Below, piece after piece: positions 44,614-55,466 of a stretch of 64,000 nt of DNA. The DNA lies in NCBI RefSeq assembly GCF_004331255.1, contig NZ_SJOF01000003.1, forward strand, positions 248,001-312,000, given 5' to 3'. Source of the stretch: Acinetobacter sp. ANC 4173. Its GTDB lineage: Bacteria > Pseudomonadota > Gammaproteobacteria > Pseudomonadales > Moraxellaceae. The position numbers and the translations under genes were made by a program. The notes below the pieces were generated by a model. It was not told where the DNA came from and did no database searches. It worked only from the letters and a program-made list of their open reading frames with translations. Numbering within the stretch: position 1 is the first letter of the stretch; each line of letters opens with the position of its first letter.

Positions 44614-44632
44614 GATAATGATTGTCATTAAC
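44614..44632 (+). promoter_or_regulatory. Fur box
   Basis: The 19 bases here match the Fur consensus (GATAATGATAATCATTATC) at 16 of 19 positions by my count. It lies 30 bases before the ATG at 44662, so iron-dependent repression of that gene is expected. Confidence 0.75.
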
Positions 44633-44661
44633 ATTATGTGACTTTTCTGCGAGGTTTGCTC

Positions 44662-45036
44662 ATGCAACAAGCGACTTTAGGTACTGAAGCCATTCGAGCA
44701 TTTTTCACCTTGCAATGTTGTTGGTTAAATAACGAAGAAATTTACTTAGAACAAGGCTGCTTGCATTGTGGTTCAGCCGCAACCTATCTGATTTATTTTA
44801 CCAATACGCATATTCAAAAACGCTTACTGGACTTTATTGCACAATACAGCTGTGTCTATAAGCAAGGTGTAGATTTACTTTATGTCGAAAATTTTGAACA
44901 GCACTACAATGACTTTCTACAAATTTTAGAAAAAGAAATAAATGTTTATGCACGCCAACATCAGGATCTTCCAAGGCAATATGCCTTCGAATCCGTTGAG
45001 TCTATTTTTGAACGTCCACTTGCCTGGGCTTGCTAA
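44662..45036 (+). CDS. Unknown cysteine-containing protein, probably Fur-regulated
   Basis: From the ATG at 44662, with GAGG eight bases upstream, this is a 124-residue cytoplasmic-looking protein of no recognised family. Near the N-terminus it has CC (residues 19-20) and CLHC (33-36), which could hold a metal or an iron-sulfur cluster. Another cysteine is the last residue. The C-terminal half is helical and aromatic-rich. A strong Fur box directly upstream indicates expression in iron starvation. It may act in iron storage mobilisation, haem handling or siderophore use, but nothing in the sequence decides this. Confidence 0.7.
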   Translation: MQQATLGTEAIRAFFTLQCCWLNNEEIYLEQGCLHCGSAATYLIYFTNTHIQKRLLDFIAQYSCVYKQGVDLLYVENFEQHYNDFLQILEKEINVYARQHQDLPRQYAFESVESIFERPLAWAC

Positions 45037-45074
45037 ACAATCCCAAGCAAAGGCGTTATGCACAGGGTGCTCAC

Positions 45075-45093
45075 ACCTCTCTGGAGGTTTTTT
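45075..45093 (+). terminator. Terminator after the Fur-regulated gene
   Basis: A short stem (acctc / gaggt) with a four-base loop is followed by a run of T. It abuts the convergent DUF1304 gene. Confidence 0.6.
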
Positions 45094-45445
45094 AAAGTAA
45101 ATTGACTGCCAATAACGCCAATAGCGCAGGCACCGCCTGAATATAAATAATTTTTTTACTGGCGGTCAAACCCCCATAAATCCCTGCCACCAATACACAG
45201 CCTAAAAAGAAATTGGCCAAAGCGAAGGCATAACTTTCAGGTGCGCATAACGACCAGAATAAACCTGCTGCCAAAAAGCCATTATATAGTCCCTGATTTT
45301 GTGCCATGACCTTGGTCAATTGGGCTTTTTCAGCGGTGTTGCCAAAGGCTTTCAAGCCGTAGGGTTTATCCCATAAAAACATTTCTAGCACTAAAATATA
45401 AACGTGCAAAACTGCAATCAGTCCCACTAAAATTTGTCCGAGCAT
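45092..45445 (-). CDS. DUF1304 family membrane protein
   Basis: This 117-residue protein has four hydrophobic segments. The motif EMFLWDKP near residues 20-27 and AQNQGLYNGFLAAGL near 48-62 are typical of DUF1304. The start at 45445 has AAGGAAAA upstream; a longer frame exists but lacks a ribosome site. It is the last gene in a leftward group after TetR and the oxidoreductase. Function unknown. Confidence 0.85.
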   Translation of the reverse strand: MLGQILVGLIAVLHVYILVLEMFLWDKPYGLKAFGNTAEKAQLTKVMAQNQGLYNGFLAAGLFWSLCAPESYAFALANFFLGCVLVAGIYGGLTASKKIIYIQAVPALLALLAVNLL

Positions 45446-45514
45446 TTTTATTTTCCTTGTTGTTTTATCTGCGATGACGAAAGTGAGCCTTTCGGCCCAC
45501 TTCAACCTTCAAAA

Positions 45515-46492
45515 TTAAGGTTTAAACAATACTTTACCTTGGCGTGCTGCTTGGGTTGCTTTTTCTGCTGCTTGTGACACCTGATCAAACGTATAAATTC
45601 CTTCGACAGGTAGGGTCAGTTTCTGCTGTGCCGCGAGGGTTAATAATTCAACCACCAAGGCTTTTTTACGTTCCGCCGGCATGTGCTGATTCACGACACT
45701 CGCCCAAAATCCTTTGATTGTGGCTTGTTTAAAGATTAAATCGCCCGACTCAATCTGCATGGTTTCACCCGTCATGCTACCGAAGGAGACCAATAAGGAA
45801 TTTTCACCCAATAAGCTCAACAACTCACCGCTGGCTTTACCTCCAATCGAATCGACACCGACCATCAACGCTTGATCACCCTGAATGGCTTTGACTTGGG
45901 CTTTCCAATCGGCCTGATCGGTTGCCACCACATTTTGAATGCCTAAAGCAGTCATTTCGGCAACCGCTTCTTGACGACGTACCAAGTTAATCACATGAAT
46001 ATCACGTGCTTGTGCCACCATCGCCACGGTTTTACCGACAGCCCCATTGGCCGTGTTTTGAATCATCCACTGACCTGATTGCAAATTGGCAAAATCCAAC
46101 AGCATTAAAGAACTGAGGGGCATGGCAATGAGCTGTGCTGCCAGTTCATCTGGAATGCTATCAGGTAAAGGAATGAGGGCTGCTGCTGGCGCCAGACAGT
46201 ATTCTGCCCAACTGCCATGAATGCCCGCTACCGAAACACGCTGTCCCAATTCAAAGCCTGTTACGCCTTCACCCAATGCATCGATTACTCCGACCGCTTC
46301 GCTGCCCCCAATGGCAGGCAATTCAGGCTTGTAGCCATAGCTACCGCGTACCGTCCAGACATCATGGTTATGAATGGGGGATAAAATCACTTTTAAACGG
46401 ACCTGCCCTGCTTTTGGCTCAGGTTGAGGCATGTCTGCTTGTTCTAATACATCAACTGGTTCGCCAAAACGACGATGAATAATACTGCGCAT
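45515..46492 (-). CDS. Zinc-independent MDR oxidoreductase (quinone/enoyl reductase-like)
   Basis: This 325-residue medium-chain dehydrogenase/reductase has a GroES-like N-terminal domain and a Rossmann domain with NGAVGKTVAMVAQ near residues 149-161. The zinc ligands of alcohol dehydrogenases are missing, so it belongs to the quinone oxidoreductase / 2-enoyl reductase branch. It follows the TetR gene by three bases, so the repressor probably controls it. Likely role: reduction of reactive enals or quinones. Confidence 0.85.
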   Translation of the reverse strand: MRSIIHRRFGEPVDVLEQADMPQPEPKAGQVRLKVILSPIHNHDVWTVRGSYGYKPELPAIGGSEAVGVIDALGEGVTGFELGQRVSVAGIHGSWAEYCLAPAAALIPLPDSIPDELAAQLIAMPLSSLMLLDFANLQSGQWMIQNTANGAVGKTVAMVAQARDIHVINLVRRQEAVAEMTALGIQNVVATDQADWKAQVKAIQGDQALMVGVDSIGGKASGELLSLLGENSLLVSFGSMTGETMQIESGDLIFKQATIKGFWASVVNQHMPAERKKALVVELLTLAAQQKLTLPVEGIYTFDQVSQAAEKATQAARQGKVLFKP

Positions 46493-46495
46493 GGG

Positions 46496-47098
46496 TTAAT
46501 CCTTGTTGGGTTGTAAGAGGTTGTGTGTGGTTTCAAACGCCAAATGCAAAGGGGCTTTGTCTTGCGCCAATTTGGCCAGCAAGGCTGCACCCAACCACAG
46601 TTGATACATCACTTGTGCCATTTTAAAAGGTTGGATATGTGCAGGAATAGACCCTTCCTGCTGCCCTTCCTCAAGCAAAGTCGCAACGCGTTCAGTTAAT
46701 TTATTTACCCCAAAATTCAGGATTTGACGCATATCTTCAGACAAGTCAGACACTTCTGCTGCCAATTTCACAATCAGACAGTTTTCCGCCCAACCACCCC
46801 GAATCGGGTCTTCAATCCATGCCTGCCATAACGCCATTAATCGCGCATAGGCACTACCATCGGTCAGTTGCCACAACTGCTCCATCTGATTTTTATAATC
46901 GCTGATGTACTGCTCTAACAGCGCACAGCCAAAGGCTTCTTTTGAGGCAAAATAATGGTAGAACGAACCTTTCGGCACGTCACAGGCTTTTAAGATTTCT
47001 TGCAGCCCGACCCCGACAAAACCTTTCTGTAACACCAGTGGAAAACTGGTCTCCAGAATGTGTTGGCGGGTGGCTTCACTTTTGATTGATCGTTTCAT
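46496..47098 (-). CDS. TetR-family repressor
   Basis: This 200-residue regulator has a helix-turn-helix (VGLQEILKACDVPKGSFYHYFASKEAF, about residues 30-56) and a C-terminal ligand domain of the TetR_C_33 / NemR-like type with a conserved cysteine (GCALLEQY, C58 by my count). A palindromic operator lies 22 bases upstream. It probably represses itself and the oxidoreductase gene and is released by electrophiles, by analogy with NemR. Confidence 0.85.
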   Translation of the reverse strand: MKRSIKSEATRQHILETSFPLVLQKGFVGVGLQEILKACDVPKGSFYHYFASKEAFGCALLEQYISDYKNQMEQLWQLTDGSAYARLMALWQAWIEDPIRGGWAENCLIVKLAAEVSDLSEDMRQILNFGVNKLTERVATLLEEGQQEGSIPAHIQPFKMAQVMYQLWLGAALLAKLAQDKAPLHLAFETTHNLLQPNKD

Positions 47099-47119
47099 GA
47101 TCTGACTATATTTTAATAT

Positions 47120-47134
47120 TAGACCAGTCGTCTA
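47120..47134. promoter_or_regulatory. TetR operator (NemR-box-like)
   Basis: The palindrome tagac cagtc gtcta lies 22 bases before the TetR start. It resembles the TAGACC...GGTCTA box described for NemR. Confidence 0.6.
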
Positions 47135-47284
47135 GTAAATTTATGTAACTTGGACGGTTAAATTTCTACAGGAGTAGCCACTACGGCAAATGAATGTTAA
47201 TAATAGCGGCTTAAAATACGCGAGATTGTTCAAGGCGGATTTATCCGTCATGATTTGTCGTTTAAAAATTCAGATCACTGACTT

Positions 47285-47314
47285 GAACAATTTTAAAGCG
47301 CTATCATATAAGTT
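47285..47314 (+). promoter_or_regulatory. Candidate uvrA promoter
   Basis: TTGAAC (47285-47290) and TATAAG (47309-47314) are 18 bases apart and lie 30 bases before the ATG. I see no LexA-type palindrome, consistent with Acinetobacter lacking a classical LexA. Confidence 0.45.
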
Positions 47315-47343
47315 TCTATTTGCACAATAATTGAGATGTTTTC

Positions 47344-50175
47344 ATGAGCCAAAGTCATATCCGTATTCGAGGTGCACGTACCCACAATTTAAAAAATGTG
47401 AGCCTCGATATTCCCCGCGACAAGTTTGTGGTGATTACGGGACTTTCAGGTTCAGGTAAATCCTCTCTCGCTTTCGATACCTTGTATGCCGAAGGTCAGC
47501 GCCGCTATGTAGAGTCGTTGTCTGCCTATGCGCGTCAGTTTTTATCGCAAATGGAAAAACCTGAGGTCGATTCGATTGAAGGTTTAAGCCCCGCCATTGC
47601 CATTGAGCAAAAATCTACTAGCCACAACCCGCGTTCGACTGTAGGTACCATTACTGAAATTTACGACTATTTACGTCTGCTCTATGCGCGGGTCGGCACG
47701 CCTTTTTGCCCTGAACATGACCTACCAATGGTGGCTCAAACCATTTCAGAAATGGTCGATGCTGTCAAAACCCTCGAAGAAGGTACTGCCTTAATGTTGC
47801 TTGCGCCTGTAGTACGTGAGCGCAAAGGTGAATATAGCAACCTATTTGAACAACTACAAAGTCAAGGTTTTGTCCGTGCCCGTGTCGATGGTGAAATTAT
47901 TGATATTGATTCGCCGCCTGAACTGGATAAAAAGAAAAAGCACACCATTGAAGTGGTAGTTGACCGCTTTAAAGTCCGTGATGACTTGGGCAACCGTATT
48001 GCAGAAAGTTTTGAAACCGCCCTGCGTTTAGGTGGTGATATCGCAGTGCTGTCATGGATGAAAGGTGAACATCCTGACCGTGTTTTTTCAGCCAAACACT
48101 CTTGTCCTAAATGTGACCGTGCCGTAGCAGAACTGGAACCCCGCCTATTTTCCTTTAACAATCCCTTTGGTGCCTGCCCGGTCTGTGATGGCTTAGGTAC
48201 GCGTAGTCATTTCAGTGCCGATAAATTGATTCCAAATTCAGAACTGTCGATTAGTCAGGGCGCCATTCGTGGTTGGGACAGACAACGTCCCTATTACTAC
48301 AGCATGATTCAAAAAGTTGCGGATCATTTTGAATTGTCACTCGATACCCCGTGGAACGAACTGGATAAAGACACTCAGAAGAAATTTTTATACGGCACAG
48401 GCAAAGAAAAAGTCGATTTGAGTTATATCGATGAGCGTGGGCGTAAACACAATCGCGTACAACCGTTTGAAGGGATTTTGCCGCATCTTGAGCGTCGTTA
48501 CCGTGAAACCGAGAGCAACTATGTGCGCGATGATTTGGCACAGTATTTATCCAATGCGGCTTGCGATGCCTGTGGCGGTTCACGTTTAAACGAAATTTCG
48601 CGCAATGTACGGGTCAAAGACAAAACCATTGCCCAGATTACCCAAATGTCGATTGGTGATGCTGAGACCTATTACCAAAGCCTGAATTTAACGGGTGCCA
48701 AAGGTGAAATTGCCGACAAGATTTTTAAAGAAATTCGTGAGCGTCTACACTTCCTCGTGTCTGTCGGGTTGAACTATCTGAGCCTGTCGCGTTCGGCGGA
48801 AACTCTGTCGGGCGGTGAAGCACAGCGTATTCGTCTGGCTTCGCAAATTGGTGCAGGTTTGATGGGTGTAATGTACGTGCTGGATGAACCTTCAATTGGT
48901 TTACATCAACGTGATAATGACCGTCTACTGGAAACCTTAGTGCGCTTGCGTGACCTCGGCAACACGGTATTGGTGGTCGAACATGATGAAGATGCCATTC
49001 GCGCTGCCGATCATATTATTGATATTGGCCCAGGCGCAGGCGTGCATGGTGGGGCGATTATTGCCGAAGGTACGGCAGATGAATTGGCACGTCATGAAGA
49101 TTCGCTCACAGGGCAATATCTATCTGGAAAACTCAGAATTGCTGTGCCTACACAGCGCACGCAACCGCCACGTCCTGACGAACAGATTAAGCTCATGGGG
49201 GCTGCGGGACATAACCTCAAAAATGTCGATCTCACCATTCCATTGGGTGTGATGACCTGTGTCACAGGCGTGTCGGGTTCAGGTAAATCGACGCTGATTA
49301 ACCGTACTTTATTGCCATTGGCTGCAACCCAACTCAATGGTGCAACGACTTTAACTGCTGAAAAGTTTGACTCGATTGATGGCCTACAATTCCTCGATAA
49401 AGTCGTGGATATTGACCAAAGCCCGATTGGACGTACCCCACGTTCCAACCCTGCCACCTATACAGGTTTATTTACTCCAATTCGTGAGTTGTTTGCGCAA
49501 ACACCAGAGGCCAAAGCCCGCGGTTATGCGGCAGGTCGTTTCTCCTTTAACGTGAAAGGCGGACGCTGCGAGGCGTGTGAAGGCGACGGCATGATTAAAG
49601 TTGCGATGCACTTCTTGCCTGATATGTACGTGCCCTGTGATAACTGTCATGGCAAACGCTATAACCGTGAAACTTTGGAAGTCGGCTATAAAGGCAAAAA
49701 CATTTCCGATGTATTGGACATGACCGTTGAAGATGCTATGCATTTCTTCGATGCCATTCCAGTCATTCACCGCCGTTTAGAAACCTTGAACCAAGTTGGT
49801 TTGGGTTATATCCGTTTGGGACAGTCAGCAACTACACTGTCTGGCGGTGAAGCTCAACGGGTAAAACTGGCACGTGAGTTGGCAAAACGCGATACAGGTA
49901 AAACCTTGTATGTACTGGATGAACCGACTACAGGTCTGCACTTCCATGACATTGCCAAGTTGCTCGACATCCTGCATGAGCTACGCAACAAAGGGAACAC
50001 CATTGTGGTGATTGAGCATAATTTGGATGTGGTGAAAACCGCAGACTGGATTATTGACTTAGGTCCTGAAGGCGGTGCAGGTGGTGGTCAGATTATTGCC
50101 GAAGGTACACCAGAACAGGTCGTGAAATCTAAGGTTTCCCATACTGCGAAGTTCTTGAAGCCGTTGTTGAAGTGA
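47344..50175 (+). CDS. uvrA: Excinuclease ABC subunit A
   Basis: This 943-residue protein is the damage-sensing ATPase of nucleotide excision repair. It has two ABC ATPase modules: Walker A motifs in GLSGSGKSS near residues 34-42 and GVSGSGKST near 640-648, and signatures LSGGEAQR near 490-497 and 832-839. Zinc-binding cysteine sets lie in [15 protein letters not shown] (about 254-283) and [16 protein letters not shown] (about 742-769). The length is normal. No SOS box was seen. Confidence 0.98.
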   Translation: MSQSHIRIRGARTHNLKNVSLDIPRDKFVVITGLSGSGKSSLAFDTLYAEGQRRYVESLSAYARQFLSQMEKPEVDSIEGLSPAIAIEQKSTSHNPRSTVGTITEIYDYLRLLYARVGTPFCPEHDLPMVAQTISEMVDAVKTLEEGTALMLLAPVVRERKGEYSNLFEQLQSQGFVRARVDGEIIDIDSPPELDKKKKHTIEVVVDRFKVRDDLGNRIAESFETALRLGGDIAVLSWMKGEHPDRVFSAKHSCPKCDRAVAELEPRLFSFNNPFGACPVCDGLGTRSHFSADKLIPNSELSISQGAIRGWDRQRPYYYSMIQKVADHFELSLDTPWNELDKDTQKKFLYGTGKEKVDLSYIDERGRKHNRVQPFEGILPHLERRYRETESNYVRDDLAQYLSNAACDACGGSRLNEISRNVRVKDKTIAQITQMSIGDAETYYQSLNLTGAKGEIADKIFKEIRERLHFLVSVGLNYLSLSRSAETLSGGEAQRIRLASQIGAGLMGVMYVLDEPSIGLHQRDNDRLLETLVRLRDLGNTVLVVEHDEDAIRAADHIIDIGPGAGVHGGAIIAEGTADELARHEDSLTGQYLSGKLRIAVPTQRTQPPRPDEQIKLMGAAGHNLKNVDLTIPLGVMTCVTGVSGSGKSTLINRTLLPLAATQLNGATTLTAEKFDSIDGLQFLDKVVDIDQSPIGRTPRSNPATYTGLFTPIRELFAQTPEAKARGYAAGRFSFNVKGGRCEACEGDGMIKVAMHFLPDMYVPCDNCHGKRYNRETLEVGYKGKNISDVLDMTVEDAMHFFDAIPVIHRRLETLNQVGLGYIRLGQSATTLSGGEAQRVKLARELAKRDTGKTLYVLDEPTTGLHFHDIAKLLDILHELRNKGNTIVVIEHNLDVVKTADWIIDLGPEGGAGGGQIIAEGTPEQVVKSKVSHTAKFLKPLLK

Positions 50176-50181
50176 TTTTAC

Positions 50182-50251
50182 AATCTCCCCCAACCCCTCT
50201 TTTTTAAGAGGGGAAATTCCCTCCTTTCCCAAAAGAGGGTTAGGGAGGATT
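50182..50251. repeat. Palindromic intergenic repeat after uvrA
   Basis: The outer arms (aatctcccccaacccctctttt at the left and its near-complement ending in gggaggatt at the right) enclose two further runs, aagagggga and ccctcctttccc, giving a folded element of about 70 bases. It resembles dispersed palindromic repeats found between genes in several Acinetobacter genomes. It probably also terminates uvrA transcription. I see only one copy in the window. Confidence 0.55.
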
Positions 50252-50517
50252 CATAAATATAAAAAATGAAATTTTGAAAAATTCAAACCATCCGATTATT
50301 AGAATTTCTGCGATATTTTATCTAGAGATAGAGAATTACATAGGTCTGTGTTATGACTCATGTATATAGAGAAATACTAAAATGCATTAGACTTCTTTTA
50401 TGAGTTATTTTTATTTCTCCTTATGGTTAAAAATAAAGAGAATCTAAAAAATTATAAAAAATAAAGAACCATATAAATTTTAACTGTAAAATGAAAAATT
50501 ATATAAAAACACTCCTA

Positions 50518-51078
50518 TTACCCAATTTCAATATTGATATTAAAATCATCAATCATTGAAAGTATTTCTTTATAAATTAAGTAATTCTCTATATCACGAC
50601 ATATAAAAAATACTTCTTCAATATTTTGGTATTTTGGCAATGAAGAAAGTACTGTACCTATTGCGATTTCAGCAGCCAATCTTCGAGGGAAATTATATAC
50701 ACCAGTACTGATATTAGGAAAAGAGACTGTCTTAATGCCCACTTCATTAGCTCTGATTAAAGCATTACTATAAGCATCGCAAAGTAATTGTGCCTCATTA
50801 TTTTTACCATCTAACCACCTTGGTCCAACAGCATGAATCAAATATTCAGCTGGCAGATCTCCTGCCATTGTTATTTCAGCTTGACCTGTTGGGCAACCAC
50901 CTTTTTCTTGATTAATTCTAATACATTCTGCTTTCATCAAAGGTCCAGCTTTTTTATGAATTATATAATCAAGTCCTCCTCCACCGAGCAGTGACTTATT
51001 AGCTGAATTAACGATAGCATCTACTGAAAAATTTGTTATATCATCATGAAGAAGATTAACTTTTTTATAATTTCCCAT
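50518..51078 (-). CDS. Macrodomain protein (O-acetyl-ADP-ribose deacetylase type)
   Basis: This 186-residue protein is a stand-alone macrodomain of the YmdB/MacroD type. DAIVNSANKSLLGGGGLDYIIH spans residues 20-41 and FPNISTGVYNFP residues 119-130, together forming the ADP-ribose pocket, with the catalytic-loop Asn, Gly-rich loop and Asp in place. It can remove ADP-ribose or deacetylate O-acetyl-ADP-ribose. It lies in a very AT-rich islet, divergent from a frameshifted unknown gene, so it may have arrived by transfer. Macrodomains also serve as antitoxins (DarG), but no DarT-like toxin is visible here. Confidence 0.88.
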   Translation of the reverse strand: MGNYKKVNLLHDDITNFSVDAIVNSANKSLLGGGGLDYIIHKKAGPLMKAECIRINQEKGGCPTGQAEITMAGDLPAEYLIHAVGPRWLDGKNNEAQLLCDAYSNALIRANEVGIKTVSFPNISTGVYNFPRRLAAEIAIGTVLSSLPKYQNIEEVFFICRDIENYLIYKEILSMIDDFNINIEIG

Positions 51079-51123
51079 CGAATAAAACTCTTTAAAATAT
51101 CATTAAGCACATTAGGAATTAAG

Positions 51124-51626
51124 ATGACCGAAAAAATATTTATTGAACAACATGTTGAAAAAACATGTGATTTAATAATTCAACATATTAAAAATATTAT
51201 AACATTTCAAGCAAACATTAATAAACCTTTAGGAGGACATTCAAGATTTATGGAAAGATTACTCCACCCTGAAGATTTTCTGGTATTTAGGGGTACATCA
51301 AAAGAACTCTATGAAAATAAAAATTCGATCCGTAGAAAAGAACATATTGTTCCTATGTCATATTTGTTAGATCAATTATGGTATCTAATTCTAGAAAATA
51401 AATATTCTGATAAAGAATTATCATCTATTCTAAAAAAAATCTTGGAGTAGCTTACATAACTTATGAAGAGTCATTAAGGCTTGATACAAAGAAATCTGGA
51501 TTAAAAATAAAAATGCCACATGGATGGCGTTTAGGTATTGATGACCCTTTAGACCGCCTTAAAGCCGTTGATATCATTCTCTTAGATGATCAAAAAAATG
51601 AAATCCAAACTTTGTTAAATCTATAA
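51124..51626 (+). pseudogene. Unknown gene broken by a frameshift in an A8 run
   Basis: An ATG at 51124, with AGGA upstream, opens 108 codons ending in a stop at 51448-51450. A second frame then continues without interruption from 51441 to a stop at 51624-51626 (62 codons, with segments VAYITYEESLRLD and MPHGWRLG). The break falls at eight A (51432-51439). One more A would join the two into a protein of about 167 residues. No family is recognised; the RRKEHIVPM segment near residue 75 stands out. It is either a recent pseudogene, a phase-variable gene, or a sequencing error in a homopolymer. Confidence 0.7.
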
Positions 51627-51771
51627 TTAAAATTCAATACAAACTATCCTAGTACAACTAATATCTTTAATAAGCTCGGAATGACTATCAACTTAACGTA
51701 AAATCCGACTCGGCTTTTATCAAAACAGAAGCCCTATGACTTTTCAATAACTCAATTACATTATCAAAATC

Positions 51772-52587
51772 ATGAAAGCATTCCTTCTCAGTATGACTTT
51801 GGGACTTGTTTCCCTATACACCTTCGCCGATGGCTATATCAATGAAAATATGATTGTTTTCACCTCAGACTCCGACGGCAGTGATGATCCATGGCAAGAC
51901 CATCCCAAATGCACACCCAGTATTCAAGCAGGCGGTTCTTCAAAATCATGGCTGGTGCAATATTTCTACGCCAACCAAAGCCCCTTAACCTCTGGATTTA
52001 TCACCACATACAAGCCTTCGAGCAAAGCCAGCGAATGCGAATATCTGGTACATTTTCCAGATCAGGTGCAAGGTTCAGGGACATTCGAAAGTTATTATCC
52101 GAATGGCAAAATGCGCAGCCACATTGAATACGAAGATGGCAGTTATCATGGCAAACTCACCCTCTGGCATGCCAACGGTTTAAAAGAGCAAGAGTCAACG
52201 ATGAACCACGGCATTCCTGATGGGGAATATCGCATTTGGCACCCGAATGGACAATTAGCCCTGTCCATGAAATACAAAGATGAGCTACAAAATGGCATGA
52301 AACAACGTTGGTATGCCGACGGCAAGCCATGGACCTATGTGCGTTTTGAACATGGCGTAATGCGTGGTGAACTCAAGCAATGGTTTCACAATGGCAAATT
52401 GGAACGCCGCGGAGAATACCGTAATGGTCTCAGACAAAACCGCTATGAAATTTGGTACGAAGATGGTACGCCCGAAGCTGTCTTAACTTACGATGCAGGA
52501 AGTATTATCCAAGCTCAGTGCTGGAACCAAGCTGGCAAACCTCGCGCTCGCAATAGTTGTCTTACCAGCTATCAAGATGAAGAATAA
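51772..52587 (+). CDS. Secreted YwqK / MORN-like repeat protein
   Basis: This 271-residue protein has a signal peptide of about 19 residues and then at least five copies of a 22-24-residue repeat with the pattern Y-x-N-G-K-...-H-G (for example YYPNGKMRSH, WHANGLKEQ, WHPNGQLAL, WYADGKPW, WFHNGKLER, WYEDGTPEA). This is the YwqK / MORN_2 beta-hairpin repeat. The databases often label these as an antitoxin family, but no toxin partner is adjacent, and with a signal peptide an envelope or secreted role is likelier. Confidence 0.82.
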   Translation: MKAFLLSMTLGLVSLYTFADGYINENMIVFTSDSDGSDDPWQDHPKCTPSIQAGGSSKSWLVQYFYANQSPLTSGFITTYKPSSKASECEYLVHFPDQVQGSGTFESYYPNGKMRSHIEYEDGSYHGKLTLWHANGLKEQESTMNHGIPDGEYRIWHPNGQLALSMKYKDELQNGMKQRWYADGKPWTYVRFEHGVMRGELKQWFHNGKLERRGEYRNGLRQNRYEIWYEDGTPEAVLTYDAGSIIQAQCWNQAGKPRARNSCLTSYQDEE

Positions 52588-52621
52588 TTCTGAATAAATA
52601 CTTATTGATGCGGTGATAGGT

Positions 52622-54325
52622 CTAACCTTGCACCGCATTTTTCCCTTTCGCCTTCGCTTTAAATAAAGACTGATCGGCTTTATGAAATAACTCTAACCAA
52701 CTGGCACCACCGATGGCATAGCCCGCACTGACAGAGACATGTAAATCGGGGGCTAGCTCCACCTGAATATTTGCCCTGCCCACATCACGCCGAATCTGAT
52801 CGGCAATGTTCAGTGCTTCTATCTCGCTCATTTGCTCAAGCAAGACCAGAAATTCATCACCTCCGTAACGTACAATTAAATCTGTAGTACGGACATTGGC
52901 TTTTAAAATATTGGCCACCATCTGAATGACTTTATCGCCAATCATATGTCCATATTGATCATTCACTTGCTTAAAATCATCAATATCAATCACAATCAAA
53001 CACAATTTTTCGAGTTTTTTAGGCTGATTTTCTAAATGCCGAATATAACTCTCTAAAGCCAAACGATTCGCTACGCCAGTTAAAGCATCAGAATTGGCAA
53101 TATTTTTTAATTGAAACTCCAAAGCATCTCGCTGCTGCAACATACTTTCTAATTTACGTATCGCCATAAACAATGAATCTACACCTGAACCATGCTGTAA
53201 TGCTTCTGTTGTCTCAATTTTTGAGCCTTGAGATAAATTCAAAATTGTTTCTCGTGCCTGAATTAACGGTTCAAAAACCTTACGACGTGCATAGATCATG
53301 GTAAATAAAGCAGCAAACAAAGAAATAGTGGTCACAAAAAGGGTGAGATAAAATTGGCGTTTCGCCTGTAATTTCTCTCGTTCTGCCACTTGCAAACTAT
53401 AATCTAAAATATAAGTTTGCAAATTCACAACGGAACTGAATTTGTCGACGATTTTTTGGGTTAACTCGGTACCCGATAATTCATAAGGTCGCCCTGAAAT
53501 GCTGTCTTGTATCAAATGTTGTACCGTACTTATGCCCTGCTCAAGAAAATCTGTTCTTACTTTTTCATGTAATTGCATAAATTCAGCAGTTTTATCTTGT
53601 TCAGGCAAAATGGTATTCACCAAATCCCATAAATAATATGCTTGATGTTGAGTTTGTAAGGAATGTGCCAAATTGCTATCAGGCATTTTCTGTTTAAAGG
53701 TCACAGGGGCAATCACATTCGAAGCCACTCGCCCTGCTTGATCACGTAAATCAGCTAAAATTAAAATCAAGGTATAATAATTTGAGGTATGCTCATCTAG
53801 GCTTTGCGAGTGAATTACCATATTTTTCAATACATTATGACTTGCATCCCATGCCGCAAACATCTGTAATATGGCAGCATCCAATTGTTCCATATTGCGT
53901 TCTGAACGGGGTAAAGTGGTATAAGCATCTACAGCATCGCGCCCTTGTTGTAGCTGCGGTTGTAATTGCGTCACAATTTCAGCCGCTTCAGTATTAAACC
54001 CTGCCTCATTCAAGCGTAAAATGGTGCTTTGAATATGCTGATCAACACCTCGTCGATATTCGGCTAATTCTTGTTGGTTGTGTGCATATTCTTCAACTGT
54101 ACTCGACATGACTTTATTGCTGGGTGCACGTTCACGTGAAATTTTATTGGATAATTCGGCAACTGCTCGCAGACTCTGAATTTCTGTTAAAGACAGCTGC
54201 GCCTGTTGGTAATTTTGGTGGCTTTTTAAAATAAGGGGGACGGAAATAAACAGTAACGACAGGACAATGACCAACATTGCACCCAATAATCGTTTACTTA
54301 TATTTTCTGCCCGTAATGTTGCCAT
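52622..54325 (-). CDS. Membrane diguanylate cyclase
   Basis: This 567-residue protein has a membrane helix at residues about 12-31, a periplasmic helical sensor region up to about 325, a second helix around 327-348, and a C-terminal GGDEF domain with the intact active-site motif YGGDEF near residue 487. It makes cyclic di-GMP from GTP. No EAL domain is present. The start and layout are typical; the signal sensed is unknown. It is convergent with the YwqK gene. Confidence 0.92.
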   Translation of the reverse strand: MATLRAENISKRLLGAMLVIVLSLLFISVPLILKSHQNYQQAQLSLTEIQSLRAVAELSNKISRERAPSNKVMSSTVEEYAHNQQELAEYRRGVDQHIQSTILRLNEAGFNTEAAEIVTQLQPQLQQGRDAVDAYTTLPRSERNMEQLDAAILQMFAAWDASHNVLKNMVIHSQSLDEHTSNYYTLILILADLRDQAGRVASNVIAPVTFKQKMPDSNLAHSLQTQHQAYYLWDLVNTILPEQDKTAEFMQLHEKVRTDFLEQGISTVQHLIQDSISGRPYELSGTELTQKIVDKFSSVVNLQTYILDYSLQVAEREKLQAKRQFYLTLFVTTISLFAALFTMIYARRKVFEPLIQARETILNLSQGSKIETTEALQHGSGVDSLFMAIRKLESMLQQRDALEFQLKNIANSDALTGVANRLALESYIRHLENQPKKLEKLCLIVIDIDDFKQVNDQYGHMIGDKVIQMVANILKANVRTTDLIVRYGGDEFLVLLEQMSEIEALNIADQIRRDVGRANIQVELAPDLHVSVSAGYAIGGASWLELFHKADQSLFKAKAKGKNAVQG

Positions 54326-54526
54326 GAATATTATTAAATTTCGCTACGTTGCTTCTTTATAGTTAAACCATAACATTGATAAAAGATGCAACGCTGAAAA
54401 ACGATATTTTAATTTGTTATTTTTGCTTTGCTTTAAGACATTTAAATTTAGCATAACGGATTGAATACCCAAAGGCAGCTTTAAACTGCGTTCATCTCGC
54501 TGCCCTGAATCCTATATTTTGTACCC

Positions 54527-55441
<915 letters not shown>

Positions 55442-55466
55442 TTACTTTTGATCCATAATGGTGCAT

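Noticed and set aside
47099..47343. LexA/SOS box before uvrA
   Set aside because: The only palindrome is the TetR operator next to the TetR start. No CTGT-N8-ACAG pattern is present.
50518..51078. Macrodomain gene as DarG of a DarTG system
   Set aside because: The neighbouring frameshifted gene has no DarT-like ADP-ribosyltransferase motifs, and the macrodomain is of the short stand-alone type.
51772..52587. YwqK protein as antitoxin of a toxin-antitoxin system
   Set aside because: The protein is secreted and no toxin-like partner is adjacent. The family name is misleading here.
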